In this document: positions 1 through 9,851 of the stretch, piece after piece
Position numbering within the stretch: position 1 is the first letter of the stretch
Layout of the letters: every line of letters begins with the position of its first letter
Assembly: GCF_900109935.1 (NCBI RefSeq)
Contig: NZ_FOBV01000002.1
Location: 434,001-498,000 of the forward strand
Origin: Chryseobacterium taichungense
GTDB lineage: Bacteria; Bacteroidota; Bacteroidia; Flavobacteriales; Weeksellaceae
DNA length: 64,000 nt
Direction: 5' to 3'
The notes under the pieces: generated by a model
What the model was told of the DNA's origin: nothing
Seen by the model: the letters and a program-made list of their open reading frames with translations, nothing else
Databases searched by the model: none
Position numbers and translations under genes: made by a program

Positions 1-24
1 ACTCTATTTACAATATCAACAGCA

Positions 25-1218
25 TTATAATGGTAATAGCTTTTGCTTGATGCTGCATACGCTTGTAGGTTTACTTCCGGCTGTTACGGCATTGAGGAAT
101 GCGCTTACTCCAATTTCTTCAAAATAAGCATTGATATGTTGATAGAGTATCTGACCAACAAAATTGCATTCTGCAATCGACTTTTGGGTTGATGAGCAGG
201 CGCTATCGGAACAATCATCTGCTATCATCGGTCCATTTGCCGGTAAGACTTTTTGAAAGGTGCCGGCAAATTGCCCCTCTCTGTCTGGGTCGGAACAAAT
301 GTAGGGATTGCTACCATCATTATTAAGTAGCAACATTTTATTAAGTCCGAACAAGATAGTTTTAACAGCCAGCGGGGTATTAAGTTGTGTGCCATAAATA
401 GTGTCTATATATGACTCAAAACCTTTTGACCAAACTTGAGGAACGATGTCAAGACTATTCCAGATTTTGCAGTTGAACTGTTGCCATTTCACGGCAGGTT
501 CGGCCTGTGGTGGAAAAGTTGTCTTCAGATAATTGACATAATAGCTGTTGCCTACATCCGGACCAGCAAGAGCATAAGTTCTTGTTGTCCAATTTTGAGC
601 TTTAGCATGTGTGGGTATATCGGAATAACTAGTATCGGCACCAAACAGCACGAGAGCGAGTGCCGGCGATAATGCTCCTCCCAGGCTATGTCCGGCCACA
701 GTGATAATGGCATTTGGGTCGTCCAGTTTAGAGAAAAAGTTTGTAATAGAATTTGCTGAGTTTAAACCAAGCAGAAGATTAATACCATTTAATGTACCGT
801 GTGATATCCTGATGTTGTTAGGTGTCGGACAATATGGCCAATCAGCAATTTTACCACCCAATAAGTCCTCATTTATTTCATCAAAGATAGATGTTGGTTT
901 AGTACCGGCAATAGAAACGACATATTCATTTACGCCTGTAACTGTCTGGCTGGGGTATTTGAATATGATCATGGTATTTGTGGCTGTTGCAGTGTGGTCT
1001 TTAGTTATATCCTTAGGTTCTACAACAACATAAGGTCCCCAGGCGACGGTAACATCTATCGGAAAATCAGCAGCAGCAATAATTCCGGGCAGATTTTTTG
1101 CAAAATTGTCCTGAATTGCCTGTGCAGCCGAAGCTGGATCAGTTACATTATCTTGCTTAGGTGCGAAGTTTGAAATCATAGACATGATAAATGTCATTTG
1201 ATAATCATTGTAAGTCAT
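25..1218 (-). CDS. Class 3-type lipase family protein
   Basis: This 397-residue alpha/beta hydrolase probably cleaves lipid or other esters. The nucleophile elbow GHSLG is at residues 176-180 with Ser178 as nucleophile. Asp257 in NSLDIVP and His361 in QHINAY are the likely other triad members, in the order and spacing of class 3 lipases. No signal peptide is seen at the N-terminus, so it looks cytoplasmic unless an upstream start is missed. The gene ends 24 bases from the window edge and lies 44 bases downstream of an amidohydrolase gene on the same strand, so the two may be cotranscribed. The natural substrate cannot be told from sequence. The family call is firm and the triad assignment beyond Ser178 is inference. 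Confidence 0.8.
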   Translation of the reverse strand: MTYNDYQMTFIMSMISNFAPKQDNVTDPASAAQAIQDNFAKNLPGIIAAADFPIDVTVAWGPYVVVEPKDITKDHTATATNTMIIFKYPSQTVTGVNEYVVSIAGTKPTSIFDEINEDLLGGKIADWPYCPTPNNIRISHGTLNGINLLLGLNSANSITNFFSKLDDPNAIITVAGHSLGGALSPALALVLFGADTSYSDIPTHAKAQNWTTRTYALAGPDVGNSYYVNYLKTTFPPQAEPAVKWQQFNCKIWNSLDIVPQVWSKGFESYIDTIYGTQLNTPLAVKTILFGLNKMLLLNNDGSNPYICSDPDREGQFAGTFQKVLPANGPMIADDCSDSACSSTQKSIAECNFVGQILYQHINAYFEEIGVSAFLNAVTAGSKPTSVCSIKQKLLPL

Positions 1219-1262
1219 ATGGTTTAGATTTTTAGATTAAAGGAAATTATTGACGAACAGGG

Positions 1263-3152
1263 CTATTTTATATTTGAATTATTATATACTACATTTCCTC
1301 CCAGCCAGGTTTCTAGTACTGTAATATTACGCATATTCATGCTGATCTTGTCATGAGGCATACTTAATGGATCTTCTGCTAGGATAATGAAATCTGCGAA
1401 ATGTCCTTTTGGCAAAGAGCCTGCCCATTTTTCCGCATAACATTGCCATGCTGCATCATAAGTGGCTGCACGCAAAGCCTCTTCGGGTGTCAAGCATTCT
1501 TCTTTATTGAGAACAGGGGTGATATCATACTCTGGTGGATGCGATTCCATCACACGTGTAATGGATTGTTCCATCATTCTTAATGGTCCAATGGGGGTTA
1601 CTGTATGATCACTATGGAGGGAAATCCTTAGCTTTTTATCAACAGCGGATTTGCAAAGGTCTAGCATATCCACTTTATCATATCCGTCCAATTGCTGGCC
1701 TTTGAAGATAATATCCTTAAAAATGAATCCCCAATAACCTACATGACCAATTAAAAAACTAGGTGATATGCCTAATTCTGCCATTTCATCAAGCTGCTTA
1801 CGGTTGCTGAATAAAGAGCAATGCTCGATGCGGTTACGGAGTGGAGTTCCTACATATAATTTTAGTGCCTCACGGTAGGCGTCTATGGTAAGACTTACGG
1901 CCTTATCACCATTAGCATGGATCATTATAGGCCATCCCTTGTCGATCATGATCGATTTGATCAATGCTGGATAACTATCCTCCGGATGGAAATCAAATAT
2001 ACCGTCCTTATAAGTTTCTGGGAAACAAGCGTAATCTTCCGATTGGTAACCTGTAAGTCCTTGATTCGAACCATCTGATACCACTTTTACATGCCCGAAA
2101 TAAAGATCACTATATTCTTTCGTCGCTTCGTATGGTGGCAAATCAGGAAACTCCTTCATACTCTCACAATATCTGGCACCGCCCAATCGCACACTTAGAT
2201 TATTGGAATTTAAGTATTTGTTGAGATACTTGAGATATTCAGGATTAAGAATGGCATCATACATAGATGTTACACCCCTTGAATTGGCTTCAGCAAAAAA
2301 ATGATCAAGATTTTTATTCATATCTCGGTTTGCTAAAGCCATAATTTGTGATTGAAAAGTGCCAAAGGCATATAAAAGGCCTGTTTCTTCTTGTAATAAA
2401 CCACGTCCCTTTTCTTCAAATTCCTTTTCTGTCGCATACCCTGCGGCTTTAAGGGCAGCTTCGTTTTTCTTATATACTTTACTTATCGTTGGACTATTTA
2501 TATAGACAGTATGTCCGGAAGCGCTAATTACCATTATCGGTATTGTTCTACTTACCTCATTTAAAAACATATAGTCAATGTTTTGGAAGTTATCCTTAGA
2601 GAAAGGAGTAAGCAAAGCAGGATCGAGACCATTAGCAAATAAGACGGCATCTTCAGATTCTGGTGGTAGGTTGGCCTTCAGTTGTTCCTTAACCCAGTTT
2701 TTGTCATAGCCTTTCCTGATGTTTTGGCCGTCGAACGGACCTACATCTACGAAAGAAGCCATCAAACCTGAGAAAACAACATGTATATGAGGCTCGAAAA
2801 GCCCCGGCAACAACGTCTGGTTGGTTTCGAGATGCCTCACCGTATATTCATCTTTAAAATTGGCATCCATTTCTGCGGTAACCAATGATAGGCTGCCGGT
2901 AGCAACCACCCGACCGTCGGCAAACCCGATAGCTTCTACCATGTCGGCTTTACCGTCTATCATCGGCCTGATAATACCTCCTGTAAATAGAATAGGCGCA
3001 GGCTGAACAACTTCAGGTTTCTTTTCAGGCAGGCCTGCGGTCATCAGCGACAGGTTTTCAGGCCCAAAAAGATCATTTTTTAATAATGTAACGATGGGAT
3101 TGGTACATGCGCAAAAACACATATGATCATGACCGTGAGAGCATTCTTCCAT
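1263..3152 (-). CDS. YtcJ-like amidohydrolase family protein
   Basis: The 629-residue product has the architecture of the YtcJ-type amidohydrolases, metal-dependent hydrolases of C-N bonds with often unknown substrates. Visible signatures are the strand-1 metal motif in EPHIHVVFSG, HANGDKAV in the middle, RIEHCSLFS, and a late SLHSDHTVTPIGP segment carrying the last metal/acid residues. The first 20 residues are rich in His and Cys (MEECSHGHDHMCFCACTNP), which is unusual and might bind metal. No signal peptide is evident. The lipase gene follows 44 bases downstream. Family assignment is confident. The substrate is unknown. Confidence 0.85.
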   Translation of the reverse strand: MEECSHGHDHMCFCACTNPIVTLLKNDLFGPENLSLMTAGLPEKKPEVVQPAPILFTGGIIRPMIDGKADMVEAIGFADGRVVATGSLSLVTAEMDANFKDEYTVRHLETNQTLLPGLFEPHIHVVFSGLMASFVDVGPFDGQNIRKGYDKNWVKEQLKANLPPESEDAVLFANGLDPALLTPFSKDNFQNIDYMFLNEVSRTIPIMVISASGHTVYINSPTISKVYKKNEAALKAAGYATEKEFEEKGRGLLQEETGLLYAFGTFQSQIMALANRDMNKNLDHFFAEANSRGVTSMYDAILNPEYLKYLNKYLNSNNLSVRLGGARYCESMKEFPDLPPYEATKEYSDLYFGHVKVVSDGSNQGLTGYQSEDYACFPETYKDGIFDFHPEDSYPALIKSIMIDKGWPIMIHANGDKAVSLTIDAYREALKLYVGTPLRNRIEHCSLFSNRKQLDEMAELGISPSFLIGHVGYWGFIFKDIIFKGQQLDGYDKVDMLDLCKSAVDKKLRISLHSDHTVTPIGPLRMMEQSITRVMESHPPEYDITPVLNKEECLTPEEALRAATYDAAWQCYAEKWAGSLPKGHFADFIILAEDPLSMPHDKISMNMRNITVLETWLGGNVVYNNSNIK

Positions 3153-3316
3153 TTTTGAAAAGTTTTATGGTTATTCAATGTCGTTTTAAATAGTATCTTT
3201 AAAAATTAAAATTACAGAAGTAGTAATTTTTATCTTTCAGTAGTATTACCTGTTTTTTTATTTTAGTATTTATACTGATTTTATCATTACCTCGTGAATT
3301 TTAAATAAAATTTTAG

Positions 3317-3832
3317 GAATGGATAGTATATAAAAAGCTTTTGGATGGTCTAAATCTTCGGTTTGATGTTTCCAGCTCGAAATTACAATCTGATATATGG
3401 ATTTCTTCAGAAGAAAATACTAGAGGGGAATTAACGGCAATTACAGTAACAATAAAATCGAAATTATCACAAATAAATGAGGATTTAAAGGAGTTAAGAT
3501 TAACTCTATGCCTGATATAGAATCAAGTAGAAATTTTTGTAGACGGTAACCGTAAATTCACTGGGTTTAATATCGCAGTTGATAAACACGCTCAGGTTCC
3601 CGAGTTTGAAAAATTTGGGGTTGAATATACAAGGATATGGGCCTGTAAATGTTGTACAAAGAATAGATTAATTATTGGAAAGGGTTTAAATATTTTTTTC
3701 AAAACAAACGTTTTTCCTTCTGCTTCAGTAGGATAATTGGTACTGGTGGATCATTTAAAATTAATGCAATATAACCAGCCATCTTATAGAAAAACTTATA
3801 ATCTTATTGATAAAATCCAATCAAATAGATAA
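3317..3832 (+). pseudogene. Decayed coding region of unknown family, one frame with two internal stops
   Basis: A single forward frame runs from the codon after a TAG at 3314-3316 to a TAA at 3830-3832. It is 172 codons long and broken only by TAG at 3518-3520 and TAA at 3734-3736, and it has no ATG start. The composition reads like protein (for example KLLDGLNLRFDVSSS, then VEIFVDGNRKFTGFNIAVDK after the first stop, then LVDHLKLMQYNQPSYRKTYN after the second). AT-rich random sequence would carry many more stops. I read it as the remains of a small gene whose start was lost. I do not recognise the family. It fills most of the gap between the amidohydrolase and the quinone reductase. Confidence 0.5.
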
Positions 3833-3863
3833 GGAGAAAATGGTGTCTGTTTCATTGGCAGAT

Positions 3864-4832
3864 TTATCTCACAAGAATAATTTTACCGCTGTGCGTTCCT
3901 TTTTCCAGCAGTCGATGAGCTTCTGCCGCTTCTGAAAAAGGAAGGGTTTTAAAGATTACAGGTCTGAATTTTTTAGATTCTATCAAAGGCCAGACATATT
4001 TCTGTACTTCTTTTGCCAATTGTTTTTTGAATTCATATTCTCTGCTTCTGAGTGTGCTTCCGGAAATTGTAAGGCGTTTTGTCATTACTTTCCAGATATC
4101 GAGATCGGTATGGCTTCCATCAACTGCATTGATATGGATCAGTCTGCCTTCAGGCTTCAGAATATTGATGTTTTTGGCCAGATAATCGCCGCCAATCATA
4201 TCCAGAATAACATCAACGCCTTCCTTTTGTAATTCATCCTCGAAATCCTGAGTTTTATAGTTGATGTAAGAATCAGCGCCCAGATTAAGACAGATTTGAC
4301 CTTTTTCCTCAGAACCAACAGTAACAATCACTTTCGAACCTAAAGCGTGCGCAATTTGAATTCCTGTAATACCAATTCCACTGTTTCCGCCATGAAGTAA
4401 AAATGTTTCCCCGGGCTGAAGTCTTCCCCTCTGAAAAACATTGGACCAAACCGTGAAAACGGCCTCCGGGAGACTTGCTGCTTCGGCAAAATCAAGGCCA
4501 TCAGGAATCGGAAGACATTGCCCCTCACGAACACCTACAAATTCTGCATACCCACCGCCCGCTAAAAGCGCACAAACTTTGTCGCCGACGTTGAAATCTT
4601 TTACTTCCGGTCCGCATTTGACAACTATTCCGGCAACTTCCAAACCTAAGATATCGGCGGGAGTACCTTCTGGAGCAGGATAATTGCCTTCACGCTGAAA
4701 AACATCCGAACGGTTGAGACCGGCTGCTTTTACTTCTATTAAAACTTCGTCTCCATCAATTTTAGGAGTTGGATACTCTTTTAATTGTAAAACTTCGGGA
4801 GCTCCATATTTTGTGATTACGATTGCTTTCAT
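3864..4832 (-). CDS. NAD(P)H:quinone oxidoreductase, zinc-free MDR family
   Basis: The 322-residue product is a medium-chain dehydrogenase/reductase of the quinone oxidoreductase type (TP53I3/Qor-like), reducing quinones or enones with NADPH. The N-terminal GroES-like fold carries AGLNRSDVFQREGNYP. The Rossmann fold carries GGNSGIGITGIQIA near residues 148-161, followed by basic/polar NADPH-pocket residues. The cysteine and histidine ligands of zinc alcohol dehydrogenases are absent, as expected for this group. It starts 20 bases after the short lipocalin-like fragment on the same strand. Confidence 0.88.
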   Translation of the reverse strand: MKAIVITKYGAPEVLQLKEYPTPKIDGDEVLIEVKAAGLNRSDVFQREGNYPAPEGTPADILGLEVAGIVVKCGPEVKDFNVGDKVCALLAGGGYAEFVGVREGQCLPIPDGLDFAEAASLPEAVFTVWSNVFQRGRLQPGETFLLHGGNSGIGITGIQIAHALGSKVIVTVGSEEKGQICLNLGADSYINYKTQDFEDELQKEGVDVILDMIGGDYLAKNINILKPEGRLIHINAVDGSHTDLDIWKVMTKRLTISGSTLRSREYEFKKQLAKEVQKYVWPLIESKKFRPVIFKTLPFSEAAEAHRLLEKGTHSGKIILVR

Positions 4833-4852
4833 TTTTTAATTTTAATATTAGC

Positions 4853-5065
4853 TTAACTGCAAATTTTCTTCCAAATCAGTTTGTGAGTAACCTCTCGGAA
4901 ATTGCTTATGAATGATTTTTCACTTTCAAGATGTAAGAACCCATCTCTAAAAATAACTATCCGATTTTGTGTTTGGCCTGTCCAGTTTGGAAAAAGTGAA
5001 ACTTTTTCAATGAGTTCAACTAATGTCCAGGTTCCGATAAGTTTTTCAAATAATGTAGTTTCCAT
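4853..5065 (-). pseudogene. Short lipocalin-like N-terminal fragment
   Basis: This 70-residue reading frame begins METTLFEKLIGTWTLVELIEK, which resembles the opening of lipocalin-like domain proteins (a L-x-G-T-W-x-L-V start). Those proteins are usually about 130-160 residues. Here the frame stops after a single predicted strand pair, and only 20 bases separate it from the quinone reductase start, so the C-terminal half is missing. I infer a deletion remnant. A genuine small protein is possible. A terminator-like hairpin at 5082-5107 separates it from the upstream gene. Confidence 0.4.
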
Positions 5066-5081
5066 AATCTCTGATAAATAA

Positions 5082-5107
5082 AATGAGCGTACCGAAACAC
5101 GCTCATT
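5082..5107 (-). terminator. Intrinsic terminator-like hairpin
   Basis: Perfect 9-bp arms AATGAGCGT and ACGCTCATT flank an 8-base loop. On the minus strand the hairpin is followed by TTTTATTT, so it would end the SRPBCC-like gene (stop at 5124). On the plus strand it is followed by eight T residues, but no plus-strand gene precedes it. Confidence 0.6.
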
Positions 5108-5123
5108 GTTTTTTTTGATTAAA

Positions 5124-5681
5124 TTAAAAGGGCTGATTATATTTGCCTGTCAATGCTTTGTTTTCGATGCTTTTTGCAAAATTGGGCGTTTCTTCGTGAT
5201 TGTGTGCATCGGAAGCGGCTTGTCTTGATGCAGCTGCACTTGCCAGGTCGATGCCGTGCTCTTTCAAATATTCGAACATTTCCGGAGTTGCAGTGGCGTG
5301 AATTTCATTGGTGTACAAAGTGGTGTTATCATCAATTTTTGTCGCTTTCAGTTCCCATAAAACCTGAACTTTTGTTCTTCCGTTTTTTGTAATCGAATCA
5401 GAGATTGATAACATTCTGCAGTAATCCGGGCGATACACTGTGGCAACATAATGCTGAACCATTAAAGCATCTCCGATTGTTTCAACATTTAAAGAAACCG
5501 GTTCGCCATCAAAAGTGGTAGAAATAGCTGCTCCGATGTGCTGTGTTGAGCATCTTTGATATTCAGCATCAGGTAAGTTTAATAACCAGTCTGCGATGTT
5601 AACTTTTTCGAATGGTGCATTGATGATAGCAGTTACACTTGAATGAGACAATGCATTTTCTGGTGTTTGAGTAATTTCCAT
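5124..5681 (-). CDS. Conserved hypothetical protein, possible SRPBCC fold
   Basis: A 185-residue protein with no signal peptide or membrane segment. The early segment VTAIINAPFEKVNIADWLLNLPDAEYQRC resembles the first strand and helices of START/SRPBCC ligand-binding folds, and alternating strands follow to about residue 135. The C-terminal 45 residues are Ala-rich and polar (ASAAASRQAASDAHNHEE), probably disordered. No catalytic residues can be named. It is the first gene of a leftward set ending with the quinone reductase, although a terminator-like hairpin follows it. The fold call is tentative. Confidence 0.55.
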   Translation of the reverse strand: MEITQTPENALSHSSVTAIINAPFEKVNIADWLLNLPDAEYQRCSTQHIGAAISTTFDGEPVSLNVETIGDALMVQHYVATVYRPDYCRMLSISDSITKNGRTKVQVLWELKATKIDDNTTLYTNEIHATATPEMFEYLKEHGIDLASAAASRQAASDAHNHEETPNFAKSIENKALTGKYNQPF

Positions 5682-5886
5682 AATGTTTGGGTTTTAATGT
5701 TTGTATTAATTTGATGATGTAAAACTACTATCAATTCAATGGAAAATCATTTGGAGTTCGATGAACAGGCAAATCGAGTCGTTGACTATTATGAATGCAT
5801 AGCTTAACCCAAAAATTATACAAATTTTGATTAGCATTTAGTGATTGAAGCACAAATTTTGATAATAAAGTCTCTGAAACTTACGC

Positions 5887-5894
5887 TATATTTG
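5887..5894 (+). promoter_or_regulatory. Bacteroidetes -7 promoter element for the TPR lipoprotein
   Basis: TATATTTG matches TAnnTTTG. The nearest upstream TTTG (5858-5861) is 25 bases away, longer than the usual 19-20, so only the -7 half is convincing. Confidence 0.4.
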
Positions 5895-5911
5895 TAAATC
5901 ACTGCTGCAAA

Positions 5912-6334
5912 ATGAAAAATATACCTAAATTATTAGTTATTTTAATATTGATTTGTTGTAATTCTGACAAAATTTCAGAAAAATCAATAGATTTAAATAA
6001 CAAAGCTGTACATTCTCTTCGTTCTGATAAATATTCTGAAGCGTTGAAGTATTCTGAAGAAGCTATTCTGGCAGACAATAAAAATTTTCAGGCTTATCCC
6101 ATAAAAGCACAAGTGCTTATTAAACAAAACAGATTTCATGAAGCCGAAGAAACAATTCAAAAGCAATTGAAAATAAAGCATGACTTTGCTGAAGGTTGGA
6201 CTTTTAAAGGTTTAATCAATAGTTTAAAGGGAGACCAGATACAGGCAAATCAGGATTTCGAGAGAAGAAGTGTTCAGTTATTTGAAAATAAGTGGAAAAA
6301 TAACATACACGCTTATCAGGCAATGATTTTATAA
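5912..6334 (+). CDS. TPR-repeat lipoprotein, small
   Basis: The 140-residue product begins with a short basic-hydrophobic signal peptide (MKNIPKLLVILILICC) with a cysteine that fits a lipobox. It is then built from helical pairs typical of tetratricopeptide repeats: SLRSDKYSEALKYSEEAI, AYPIKAQVLIKQNRFHEAEETI and GWTFKGLINSLKGDQIQANQDF. It is probably a membrane-anchored scaffold. The frame ends at an A-rich run (TTTTATAAAAAAATGAG). In the +1 frame the sequence continues for 13 more codons (SREELINKTLTE) to a double stop, so a one-base indel may have trimmed the last helix. A good -7 element (TATATTTG) sits at 5887-5894, 18 bases before the ATG. Confidence 0.7.
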   Translation: MKNIPKLLVILILICCNSDKISEKSIDLNNKAVHSLRSDKYSEALKYSEEAILADNKNFQAYPIKAQVLIKQNRFHEAEETIQKQLKIKHDFAEGWTFKGLINSLKGDQIQANQDFERRSVQLFENKWKNNIHAYQAMIL

Positions 6335-6400
6335 AAAAATGAGTAGAGAAGAACTTATTAACAAAACGCTGACAGAATAATAGCCATAAACTGATTTTAA

Positions 6401-9400
6401 ATGAAAAAAAGAATTATACGAAATATTCGGATTGGAGTAATACTCGCTTTACTCCTGCTGATTGGGAGTTCTATCGCATCTTATATTAGTATACAGAAAC
6501 AGACGGAAAATAGGAAAAGTCTTTTAAAAAGCAAGGAATCCATAAGTTTAGTGAAAGATGTTTTAAATTCCCTCTTAGATGCAGAAACGGGGATCCGCGG
6601 ATATCAGCTTACCGGTCATGAAAGTTTTCTTGAACCTTTCAAGATGAGTGAGAAGAAATATCCGCAGCTTGTCGCTGATAAAAACAGGCTGGATCTTAAA
6701 GATAAACATCAGATTGCGCTTATTGACGAACTTATGCGTACTTCAGATATCATGATGAAAGGGTACGCTTTACTCATTGAAAATCGTAGAAAAGGCATAT
6801 TAATGACCAGGGAAGAACTTGTACAAAATAAGATCGCTATGGACAGGTGCCGCGCGTTGGTTCAGCAATTTGTAAAATATGAGGAAGTTCAGCTGGCTAT
6901 TAAAAACAATGATCTTAACAAGTCTTCAAGGTCAACCGTTTTGTTTATTATTTTCTCAGCAGTTGCAGCCATTGCAGTTACCGTTTTCTTTTACATGCAG
7001 GTAAGATCTGATCTTATTCGCAGGGACAGATTAGAAAAAGATTTGTTTTATACGAAAGAAATTCTTGAGCAAACCAGCGCTGTGGCACAGGTGGGAGGCT
7101 GGGAAGTAAATCTGAATACCGGCAATCTCTTCTGGTCAGAGAGTACCAAAGAAATTCATAAAATAGATAATGATTTTCATCCGGATTTTGAAAACGCCAT
7201 AGAATTTTATAAAGAAGACCACAGGGAAAGAATAAAATATTTTTTTGACAGGGCCGTGAAAGAAGGCATTTCCTTTGATGAAGAGTTTCAGTTGGTCCGT
7301 AACGACGGCGTTACGATATGGGTAAGAGTAAAAGGAATCCCGGAATTTGAAGATGGAGTATGCAACAGAATTTTCGGAATTATTCAGGATATTGATGCCT
7401 ATAAAAAAATGTTTCTGGAAATTACCAGAAAGGAAGCCATGATGCAGTCTTTTGTAACCGATGTCCCGATTCCTTTGGCTATGTTTGATAAAGATCTGAA
7501 CTATGTTTCGGTAAGCAACAGATGGAGGGAGGAATTCAATATGAATGATAAAGACCTTATCGGAAATAATTTATTTACGATATCTCCTAATGTTCCCGAA
7601 GAAAGAAAAGAAATATACCGCAATGCCTTGATGGGAAAAACCTACGTCAATGAAGATTTTACGGCAAAATTAGATGATAAAGAAGAACTTCAACATTATG
7701 ATCTTAAAGTAGGACCCTGGTATCTTACGGAAGAGGAAGTGGGTGGTATAATCATTTCCGTACAGAATATTACCAATGCCGTACTGGTAAATGAGGAGCT
7801 GAAAAATGCCAAGGAAATAGCAGATATTGCAAACAAGGCAAAATCTGAATTCCTGGCTAATATGAGCCACGAGATCCGGACTCCTTTGAATGGAGTTATA
7901 GGATTTTCAGATCTTCTGCTAAGAACACCGCTTAGTGAAACACAGACCCAATATCTGAACTATATCAATGAATCGGGGGAAAATCTTCTGAATATTATTA
8001 ACGATATTCTGGATTTTTCTAAAATAGAGTCCGGGAAAATGGAACTTTTCATTGATAGAACTGACGTCTATGACATGCTAAGCCAGGTAATTAATGTTAT
8101 TCTCTATCAGTCCCAGAAAAAAGATATCGAGCTTCTTCTGAATATTGAGCCGGGGCTTCCAAAAACCCTTCTTATTGATGAATCAAGATTAAAACAAATT
8201 CTGATTAATCTTTTGGGGAATGCTGTGAAATTCACAGAGAAAGGAGAGATCGAGCTAAAAGTGGAGAAGTTAAGCATGAATGATAAAAATATATCGTTAC
8301 GCTTCTCTGTAAGAGATACAGGAATCGGTATTCCTGTTGAAAAACAGAAATTTATTTTTGATGCATTCACTCAGGAAAACAGTTCCATCAGTAAAAAATA
8401 TGGCGGAACAGGCCTCGGACTTACAATCTCAAATAATATCCTGGGATATATGGGAAGCCATCTCTCGCTGATCAGCGCACCGGAAGAAGGTTCTGTGTTT
8501 TTCTTTGATATTGAAATTCCTTACGAAATTTCTGAATTGAGAGAAGAAAACGATCTCATCATCAAAAAGGTCTTGGTGGTAGATGATAATGAAACCAACA
8601 GAATTATTCTGGAGCACATGCTTGCCTATAGGAATATAGAATCCACGCTGGCTGCCAACGGAATGGAAGCCTTGGAGATACTGCTGAAAGGTGATCGCTT
8701 CGATGTGATCCTGATGGATTATCATATGCCTATCATGTCCGGGTTGGAAACCATAGATAAAATAAGAGAACTGTTTAATCAGCGAAAAGAGATTTCTCCA
8801 TTCATCATACTTTCTTCTTCCTCGGAAGAGATAGAGGTAATTACTTCAATTCGGGAAAGGGAAAATTCTTATTTACTTTTAAAGCCGGTCAAATCAGATG
8901 ATTTATATAAAACCTTGCGAAAGGTGGCTCATACTAATATGGTAGAAACTATTCAGGATGAGTCCGAAAAAGATTCTTATTCTTTTACCCGGGAGCTTGA
9001 AGTTCTTTTGGTCGATGATAATCCGGTAAATATGGTGCTCAATAATAAAATGATCCATTCAATGATTGTTGATGCTTACATTACGGAGGCTGTCAATGGT
9101 CTGGAAGCTTTGGAAGAGTGCCGTAAGAAACAGTTTTCTATTATTCTTATGGACGTACAGATGCCAGTGATGAACGGTATAGAAGCAACACAACAGATAC
9201 GAATGCTTCCTGCATATCAAAATACACCTATTATTGGAGTTACAGCTGGAAATGTATTGGGCGAAAAAGAAAAATGTCTGGAAGCTGGTATGACAGACTT
9301 CCTTCCCAAGCCTCTCCGCCAGGCCGACCTTCAGGAAATACTCAAAAAATATATCAGTGCTAATGCCAGTGATGATAAAAGTGCTGACGCTAATCATTAT

Positions 9401-9757
9401 ACAGAAGATCAATCAGAAAAAAAGCCAGAAAAATACATCAATATCAAGATGCTCAACGAGCAGATTGGTGATGATGATGATTTTAAGGAAATGTTCCTCG
9501 ATCTGCTGATCCAGCAACTTGCCCAGGCAGAAAATAATATAGAAAGGGCGGCAGAAGAAAAGGATATTGCAGAAACACGGATTGTCCTTCATAAACTTAG
9601 AGGTACCTCAGGAAGTGCCGGACTTTTTAAACTTTCGGAATGTGCTCTGAAATGGGAAAAAATAACGGAAGATCAAATGAATTTTTCTTTGATGAATGGT
9701 GAAATAAAACAAGAAATAAAGCTGGGATTAAGTGCCATTAAAGATTTTATGAAGTAA
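6401..9757 (+). CDS. CHASE3-PAS hybrid sensor histidine kinase with two receivers and Hpt
   Basis: A 1118-residue inner-membrane sensor containing a full phosphorelay. Order: TM1 about 11-32; a periplasmic CHASE3-type domain (LLDAETGIRGYQLTGHESFLEP) to about 170; TM2 about 178-199; two PAS domains (about 225-335 and 350-465); HisKA with His490 in the H box MSHEIRTPLNG; HATPase with N box NAVKFTEKG, DTGIGIP and GGTGLGL; receiver 1 with Asp773 (LMDYHMP); receiver 2 with Asp918 (LMDVQMP); and a C-terminal Hpt with His1064 (HKLRGTSGSAGL). All expected phosphorylation sites are present. The signal is unknown. A second PAS kinase lies 132 bases downstream. No dedicated output regulator gene is adjacent, so the Hpt probably passes phosphate to a distant response regulator. 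Confidence 0.93.
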   Translation: MKKRIIRNIRIGVILALLLLIGSSIASYISIQKQTENRKSLLKSKESISLVKDVLNSLLDAETGIRGYQLTGHESFLEPFKMSEKKYPQLVADKNRLDLKDKHQIALIDELMRTSDIMMKGYALLIENRRKGILMTREELVQNKIAMDRCRALVQQFVKYEEVQLAIKNNDLNKSSRSTVLFIIFSAVAAIAVTVFFYMQVRSDLIRRDRLEKDLFYTKEILEQTSAVAQVGGWEVNLNTGNLFWSESTKEIHKIDNDFHPDFENAIEFYKEDHRERIKYFFDRAVKEGISFDEEFQLVRNDGVTIWVRVKGIPEFEDGVCNRIFGIIQDIDAYKKMFLEITRKEAMMQSFVTDVPIPLAMFDKDLNYVSVSNRWREEFNMNDKDLIGNNLFTISPNVPEERKEIYRNALMGKTYVNEDFTAKLDDKEELQHYDLKVGPWYLTEEEVGGIIISVQNITNAVLVNEELKNAKEIADIANKAKSEFLANMSHEIRTPLNGVIGFSDLLLRTPLSETQTQYLNYINESGENLLNIINDILDFSKIESGKMELFIDRTDVYDMLSQVINVILYQSQKKDIELLLNIEPGLPKTLLIDESRLKQILINLLGNAVKFTEKGEIELKVEKLSMNDKNISLRFSVRDTGIGIPVEKQKFIFDAFTQENSSISKKYGGTGLGLTISNNILGYMGSHLSLISAPEEGSVFFFDIEIPYEISELREENDLIIKKVLVVDDNETNRIILEHMLAYRNIESTLAANGMEALEILLKGDRFDVILMDYHMPIMSGLETIDKIRELFNQRKEISPFIILSSSSEEIEVITSIRERENSYLLLKPVKSDDLYKTLRKVAHTNMVETIQDESEKDSYSFTRELEVLLVDDNPVNMVLNNKMIHSMIVDAYITEAVNGLEALEECRKKQFSIILMDVQMPVMNGIEATQQIRMLPAYQNTPIIGVTAGNVLGEKEKCLEAGMTDFLPKPLRQADLQEILKKYISANASDDKSADANHYTEDQSEKKPEKYINIKMLNEQIGDDDDFKEMFLDLLIQQLAQAENNIERAAEEKDIAETRIVLHKLRGTSGSAGLFKLSECALKWEKITEDQMNFSLMNGEIKQEIKLGLSAIKDFMK

Positions 9758-9851
9758 TTATTGTAAAAGCAGTAATATACTTCCGAAAGTTTATTCATGA
9801 AGTTAGGTTTGTGGTACGCTTTTCAGTGGGATGGGCATGACATATAGTTCC

